64,000 nt of DNA. It comes from Prevotella sp. Its GTDB lineage: Bacteria; Bacteroidota; Bacteroidia; Bacteroidales; Bacteroidaceae. The position numbers and the translations under genes were made by a program. Below, in pieces: positions 59,601 through 64,000 of this stretch (its first letter is position 1; every line of letters begins with the position of its first letter). The DNA is taken from NCBI GenBank assembly GCA_016285055.1, contig JAEEPZ010000001.1:46049-110048 (forward strand), in the 5' to 3' direction. The notes beneath the pieces are model-generated. The model was not told the DNA's origin and ran no database searches. It saw only the letters and a program-made list of their open reading frames with translations.

Positions 59601-60191
59601 CTTTTTGCTAACCTTATTCGAAAGCCGTTCTGATGTAATTATTGCCTCTTTCTCGAATACACTACTATCCGTTAGTTTATTAGCTGTTTCAATTAAGTTG
59701 TCATAGTTAGTAGTGTAGATATTTAAGAATTTACTACACTTAACCAATTCTAATTGGGCCGATAAGAGAGACTTTTCTAATAGCGTTTTGCTCTCATTTG
59801 TTTCTAGAATAATCTCATCATTGTTTATAGAAATGACCGGAGTATGTTTTTCGATATATACATCAACCGCCTCACGAAATCCACACTTTCTAATGTATTT
59901 GGAAACGAGACCAAGTAAATCTTCATTTTTTAATCTGCTCTTTACATACTCTTCTTTAATCTCCTTGTCACTTGGCATAATGGTAGTACCCCCTTTGTTG
60001 AAGTGCAGGTAATTCTGATAGAACTTTTCAATTTCTTCAGAATACACCTTTTTATACATATCAACAAGTAACTCGTTCCAACTCAGGTATAGAGGAGAAA
60101 CGTTTTTAGAAAAGCCAGCTCCTACGAGAGCAGACAATTTCCCTTCATTATAATCTAATACGAGACTGTTTAGAATTTCTTTTTGCTCCAT
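56685..60191 (-). CDS. SIR2 family protein (1168 aa; putative NADase defence effector)
   Basis: LSALVGAGFSKNVSPLYLSWNELL; LNIYTTNYDNLIE; IIKIHGSL; no Walker A seen in the long C-terminal region. Confidence 0.85.
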   Translation of the reverse strand: MEQKEILNSLVLDYNEGKLSALVGAGFSKNVSPLYLSWNELLVDMYKKVYSEEIEKFYQNYLHFNKGGTTIMPSDKEIKEEYVKSRLKNEDLLGLVSKYIRKCGFREAVDVYIEKHTPVISINNDEIILETNESKTLLEKSLLSAQLELVKCSKFLNIYTTNYDNLIETANKLTDSSVFEKEAIITSERLSNKVSKKNIIKIHGSLRENDTFGFDGDNNLCYIIAQEDYDTYFNKHEAFSYMMRIAMLSGKFCLLGFSGTDANYLAWLKWMREIIVKEKNNTDIKIYLISVEKPSSSEELSLFNKNHHIEVLYLWDEHVLTEIGFTDDEIDGYREKVNNGRLYNEDYRKVVTNFLTYLHKNTTDGSETTRYSTASDKTNEANLQNNSEQASYRQLWIDASDKIENKESINEIFERILQATPNNRLCKIVYPQERVISHFKRMKQAEFTPTEAKLFSLAVKETGQLPAFFEGNVHDNEILQKCANWAELCMRESTLNGDFSKVEGNSDFASYENIIRLFFSLDFTNAKMELKEWRPSDYRIQNHAMLASLYREYLDDARSDIAAYIESENIPTREKLYASYMGNYISGEWFNRPYDCRQYYDKGYDGQGDLQAFILHEITPKPEKPNTLGWIGTSYKLGVQNSHIIKSLKYILFLLESGLLPNYYGTYFLSIQDWYVIAHNLLRYFPFPCFFYSCTYSDKNVLRRIGQEFAYCKALLEENKTLLVKSLMALTNPDTPQLFRTGLSIMSARLYMAVDENIWFEPYKENVADVFFNDVINSSNNESLLENFRMGVGALKTREHSIYIFKNILYHFNDAPETFCSIISNNLGIKHIGDEFDQEIDGLLLDTIKNTDSERIIEFVYLIKSEISISKSVEKAIVQRINEISDNNLSENPFILMYMLLLLKGDVNSQKRIKQKFLKTNIWHCGLMNDGNGFSDPKYIRMNIIGNEFEWTDEEFELIKANLDTNISKFKPFQDKMRDNPFLHSSRIQYLYDIKQYIDGLSDERKDLLKHIYKTIQELLDDASNGYSFENELLSDQSADISNAIKLLENDIKNLGLEANLDDFNLLLDRAILMQVSAMRTNLGTIHHIIRYHYNELEKYGLLNRIHSMLRVYQNKVDRFGDLNIDIYWVFNHLHGIAKQFENNGISDDVTNFWLTDEWVTRFVSFSN

Positions 60192-60207
60192 TGTTAGAAT
60201 AACTTAT

Positions 60208-60217
60208 TCCTTAGGTC
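60208..60217. repeat. Left target-site duplication of the IS (TCCTTAGGTC)
   Basis: Identical 10-mer at 61543-61552. Confidence 0.85.
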
Positions 60218-61542
60218 ACTACTGTCCCGTTAAAGTGGACTAATCGTTCTTTGAAATCGCTGAAATAAAGTCTTTTACGAGCAGTTTTAAGTGCGCGACG
60301 ATTTGAATTTGTAATTTTGCAGCCTTTTAATAGGGATTGCAGATGAACAAAGACAAATATGTATTCGCACAACTGATAGAGTTTCTGAACAATGACAAGT
60401 TCCGTCGTCTTGTTGACAAGTACGATGGAAACAAGTATGTCAAGCATCTCACCTGCTGGAACCAACTTCTGGCGCTGATGTTCGGCCAACTCAGTAACCG
60501 TGAGAGTCTGCGCGACGTGATAGTGGCTATAGAAGCCCATCGGTCCAAGTGCTTCCATCTCGGCTTGGGACGTAAGCCCATAGCAAAGACGACACTTGCA
60601 ACCGCCAATCAGAACCGTGACTACCGCATCTTTGAGGAGTTTGCATTCTACATGATGTCGCAGGCACGAGAGAAACGTGCAGAGAGCATATTCAAGCTCG
60701 GTGGAAAGGTCTATGCCTTCGACTCAACGACGATACCGCTATGTCTCTCTGTGTTTTGGTGGGCGAAGTTCCGCAAGAAGAAAGGCGGTGTCAAGGCTCA
60801 TGTCCTCTATGATCTGGAAGCACAAGTGCCAGCCTTCTATCACATCACTACCGCTTCTGTCCATGACTCCAAGGCCATGAAGGCAATCCCTTATGAGACA
60901 GATGCTTACTACATATTTGACCGAGGCTATAACAACTTCAAGGAGCTTTACCGCATACAACGGATGGAGTCCTTCTTCGTTGTCAGAGCCAAGACAAATC
61001 TGCAATACAGATGCGTCAAGTGGAAACGGAGGTTGCCGAAGAACATACTCACCGATGCCAAGATTGAACTGACGGTCTATAAGAGTGTCAAGGACTATCC
61101 CGAACATCTGCGCCTCGTCCGATTCTATGACGAAGGACAAGACAGGAAATTCATGTTCCTGACCAACGCGATGGACTTGACAGCCCAGCAGGTAGCCGAC
61201 CTCTACAAGAACCGATGGCAGATAGAACTGTTCTTCAAGTGGCTCAAGCAGCACCTCAAAATCAAGAAGTTCTGGGGAACTACTGAGAACGCTGTCAGAA
61301 TACAGATCAGTGCGGCCATCACTGCATACTGTCTCGTGGCGATTGTCCAGCATGACATGAAGTTGAAACGCTCGACCTATGAAGTCTTGCAAATCCTCAG
61401 CATGTCACTTACGGACAAGACTCCGCTCGGAGAACTGTTTGATAAGACTTATTCCAATGATTTCAAAGAGCAATCTGGCCCCCTTATTCCGGGGTTATTT
61501 GATTAATATTTAACTCGTCCCAATTTTAACGGGACACTAATG
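60218..61542 (+). mobile_element. IS4-family insertion sequence (~1325 bp)
   Basis: Imperfect TIRs ACTACTGTCCCGTTAAA / TTTAACGGGACACTAAT and a 10-bp TSD. Confidence 0.9.
60337..61506 (+). CDS. IS4-family DDE transposase
   Basis: VYAFDSTTIPLC; YYIFDRGYNNF; YKNRWQIELFFKWLKQ (Y-2-R-3-E-6-K signature). Confidence 0.94.
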   Translation: MQMNKDKYVFAQLIEFLNNDKFRRLVDKYDGNKYVKHLTCWNQLLALMFGQLSNRESLRDVIVAIEAHRSKCFHLGLGRKPIAKTTLATANQNRDYRIFEEFAFYMMSQAREKRAESIFKLGGKVYAFDSTTIPLCLSVFWWAKFRKKKGGVKAHVLYDLEAQVPAFYHITTASVHDSKAMKAIPYETDAYYIFDRGYNNFKELYRIQRMESFFVVRAKTNLQYRCVKWKRRLPKNILTDAKIELTVYKSVKDYPEHLRLVRFYDEGQDRKFMFLTNAMDLTAQQVADLYKNRWQIELFFKWLKQHLKIKKFWGTTENAVRIQISAAITAYCLVAIVQHDMKLKRSTYEVLQILSMSLTDKTPLGELFDKTYSNDFKEQSGPLIPGLFD

Positions 61543-61552
61543 TCCTTAGGTC
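61543..61552. repeat. Right target-site duplication of the IS (TCCTTAGGTC)
   Basis: Matches 60208-60217. Confidence 0.85.
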
Positions 61553-61740
61553 TTTAATGTAGCATCGATAGGCTCTAACAAAACTTCATGCCATGTTCTT
61601 CCAAATACCTTATCAAGTAGGATAAACTGGAATGTGCTATTGTTGGACATGGTTCGATGGTGCCCAATGTCATTGTCAAATCAGACTATACCAAGCAAGG
61701 CATAATCGATATGAATAGCAACATTCTTGTTATAATAATC
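61548..61740 (-). pseudogene. Unknown small coding remnant with an in-frame TGA
   Basis: DYYNKNVAIHIDYALLGIV*FDNDIGHHRTMSNNSTFQFILLDKVFGRTWHEVLLEPIDATLKT*, a single frame apart from one TGA. Confidence 0.35.
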
Positions 61741-62004
61741 TTACTTCGTCTCATTCCCATAATAATTATAGGTATTAGGATTCTCGCTCATGTTTATTTC
61801 TGTTGAGCTGGTCATATTACACTCAAATGTCTGATAACGTGTGTCATTGACATTGTTTTCCTGACTTTCCAATTGTGGTGTCGCACTAATTGCATCAATT
61901 AGTTCGTTTGAAAAGCCAACTTCATGTAAAGTGTCTTTTAGATTCTTCATGGCTATCTGGGCATTTGCATTGGAACATTCACAGTTGCACTTCTGATGAT
62001 ACAA
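61741..62004 (-). CDS. Cys-rich-start protein; probably the frameshifted C-terminus of the upstream protease
   Basis: No ATG (TTG start); -1 frame joins ...NTPMVKIF|ISKLLYHQKCNCECSNANAQIAMKNLKDTL. Confidence 0.5.
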   Translation of the reverse strand: MYHQKCNCECSNANAQIAMKNLKDTLHEVGFSNELIDAISATPQLESQENNVNDTRYQTFECNMTSSTEINMSENPNTYNYYGNETK

Positions 62005-62993
62005 TAGTTTTGAGATAAGAATATCTTAACCATGGGAGTATTCTCAAACAGCCAATAAAATAAAGCCCACATGCGCCTCATAGCTCGGTCAAGACCTTCG
62101 ATGGATTCTGAATGTGTGATTTTTAATCTGCATTTATTCCATGCCACATCTCTGTTAATAGCATGACCATGACTCTTCCATTCGCTGTGGTCACAAAGCA
62201 AACTAGCTATTCTATCAGCACGATTCTTTTTATCTTCATCTGTTACTTCTACTTCTGTTGATGAATGGCTCTTCCAAGTCTTAAATTTATAATTAATTAG
62301 GAAATCCTTGACCATATCTGTTGAATATTTACTTGCGCTTTGAGCCATTCCAATATCCCGTAGGTCAATGTTTCGTAATAATTGTACATCCGTCCAATCG
62401 GGTTGCATATGTTGTTTTAGCTTTTCCTCCCCTCGTTTTTTAATATCTTCCAATGCCAATAAAATTGATTGCGCTGGAACAAATCTTCCTTCTCTGTTGG
62501 GTATCTGTGGGTCAATCGGACCGAACTTTGATTGTTTTGACATGATTATCTCATCGCCAGACATAATGAAGATTGTTCCAGCACTCATAGCCATATTTAG
62601 CAAGATAAAGTTTACTTTCTCAAAACGGGGACGGAGTGCTGTCACAAAATTGTTTACCTGATTGGCCAGTCCACCAGGTGTTACAAGTACGACATCCACT
62701 TCTTTTACATCCGCAGGAACAGAATTCACCATTTCATTAAACGGTAAATCATCAGAATTATCAATGGCATTGTTTATACCACCTCTAACGACATTGGCAA
62801 CATAACAGAGTACATATTTTTTTCTTGTTGCCTCCACCTCTGCGATACTGCGTCTGAGTTCTCCAACTATATTAAAGTTGGGGGCAAACTGATGTCCCAC
62901 AAGACACTCAAATTCTTGACCATCTCTCATAACGTCCAGTGGAGTGGGAAAATTCTTGATTGGATTCATATTGTTTTGAAGTTTTAATGTCAT
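61953..62993 (-). CDS. Serine dehydrogenase proteinase-family (ClpP/SppA-fold) protein
   Basis: VDVVLVTPGGLANQVNNFVTALR; NMAMSAGTIFIMSGDEIIMSKQSKFGPIDPQIP (SDH/SppA-type nucleophile Ser and GPIDPQ motif). Confidence 0.85.
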   Translation of the reverse strand: MTLKLQNNMNPIKNFPTPLDVMRDGQEFECLVGHQFAPNFNIVGELRRSIAEVEATRKKYVLCYVANVVRGGINNAIDNSDDLPFNEMVNSVPADVKEVDVVLVTPGGLANQVNNFVTALRPRFEKVNFILLNMAMSAGTIFIMSGDEIIMSKQSKFGPIDPQIPNREGRFVPAQSILLALEDIKKRGEEKLKQHMQPDWTDVQLLRNIDLRDIGMAQSASKYSTDMVKDFLINYKFKTWKSHSSTEVEVTDEDKKNRADRIASLLCDHSEWKSHGHAINRDVAWNKCRLKITHSESIEGLDRAMRRMWALFYWLFENTPMVKIFLSQNYCIIRSATVNVPMQMPR

Positions 62994-63983
62994 TCATAAC
63001 TTGTCAATTATCATTTGCTCCCGACAAAGTCGGAAGAATTCGTCACGGGTCTTGCAGTAACCTCGATAAGCAGCTCTTGCCATTCCAAACTTTGCAGGCT
63101 GTTGCAGTTCCTTCCAGTCGGCAATATCAAACTTTATACGGATTGGAAATTTCTCATTGTCCACATGGGCAAGATTGGCCTTGACTACTTTATAATAGCC
63201 CTCGATATGACCACCTGGGATGATGGGTGCGATATATCGGACAGACTGAATATCCTTTGTTTCTTCCATGCCCTTACGTCCCATAATGATTGTTGATGCA
63301 CGTCCTTCCAATACTGCATTCACATCTTGGTTCACTTCCTCATCCAAAGTGAGAATCATGTAAACGGCATCCTTCGGCTCATCATGGGTATAATAGAGTC
63401 CCTTCTGCGGAATACTGTCGTCAAGGATCTCTGTAGAAGCCTTTCCTATCAGCGATTCGATGAACTGTACAAGCAACTCTCTGTTTTCTATGTCTTTCGG
63501 GCGTAATGGGAATGCGCCGATATTCACTTCTTCAATGGTCTTGTAAAACTTTGACACTTCCACGTCGGCTTTCTGTCCATCACCAGGAAAGAGAATGTAA
63601 CCGCCAATGACTTCTTTTTTCAGTTCTTTCGAGGAATGTTCCTTATAATAAATAGCATCCCTATAGCGGTGCATTTGGTTGATGGCATCTTCCGGTGGTG
63701 TGTCAACACCGTTCACTCTTCCTTCTATTCGATATTTGGCATCAAACAGATAGGTCATCTTCATGTCCTTCTGCTGGTCATGCTTGGTCAGCTGCAAGAC
63801 GATATCAGGCTTTTGAGCAACGGTAGGAACGTAAAGATTCTCCATGCTGACAGAATCATTTTCCTTGTCCGTATGTTTGGGATTATAGACAAGTTCTGCC
63901 AATTCCACATCATCCTTCTTGAAAAGTATTCGAGAATGTTCACCTTTTCCAAGTTCCCATGTGAAGATTCCGTTCATTTCCAT
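62994..63983 (-). CDS. PD-(D/E)XK nuclease, DUF2357/McrC-like (probably extends past the window edge)
   Basis: KPDIVLQLTKHDQQKDMKMTYLFDAKYRI nuclease core; frame remains open to the end of the window; stop abuts the next gene's ATG. Confidence 0.7.
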   Translation of the reverse strand: MEMNGIFTWELGKGEHSRILFKKDDVELAELVYNPKHTDKENDSVSMENLYVPTVAQKPDIVLQLTKHDQQKDMKMTYLFDAKYRIEGRVNGVDTPPEDAINQMHRYRDAIYYKEHSSKELKKEVIGGYILFPGDGQKADVEVSKFYKTIEEVNIGAFPLRPKDIENRELLVQFIESLIGKASTEILDDSIPQKGLYYTHDEPKDAVYMILTLDEEVNQDVNAVLEGRASTIIMGRKGMEETKDIQSVRYIAPIIPGGHIEGYYKVVKANLAHVDNEKFPIRIKFDIADWKELQQPAKFGMARAAYRGYCKTRDEFFRLCREQMIIDKL

Positions 63984-64000
63984 TCGATTACGATGATCAA

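Larger units (their letters stand above)
46700..64000. mobile_element. Mobilizable integrated element; both ends unresolved, right end not in window
   Basis: Integrase, excisionase-like HTH proteins, CHC2 primase, MobC-like protein and relaxase, then accessory cargo; ends not defined. Confidence 0.75.

Overview
The window is a Bacteroidetes (Prevotella-like) chromosomal segment. This is inferred from gene content and from many TAnnTTTG -7 promoter motifs. About 1-46.6 kb is core and housekeeping sequence: uppS, bamA with two ompH/skp genes, an RluA-family pseudouridine synthase, RNase R, rodA, a flotillin, dnaK, transporters, GH115 and GH16 enzymes, and an acetyl-CoA hydrolase/transferase-like gene. 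Many low-complexity or hairpin repeats lie in its intergenic gaps, and some run in frame through coding sequence. About 46.7-64 kb is a mobilizable integrated element: tyrosine integrase, excisionase-like HTH proteins, CHC2 primase/P-loop replication protein, MobC-like protein and relaxase. Its cargo is a minus-strand cluster of a PD-(D/E)XK DUF2357/McrC-like nuclease (running to the window edge), a serine-dehydrogenase-type (ClpP/SppA-fold) protease and a 1168-aa SIR2 protein. That cluster reads as one operon split by an IS4-family insertion with a visible 10-bp target duplication. It is my main candidate for an undescribed (probably anti-phage) system. Other notable observations are two -1 frameshifts in the element at the same TTCTT context, a 585-bp foldback element with ~95-bp inverted repeats, and a tandem 86-bp promoter/hairpin repeat with a compensatory substitution upstream of the GH115 gene. 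No tRNA, rRNA or CRISPR array was recognised. All family names come from reading the translations; no database search was run.
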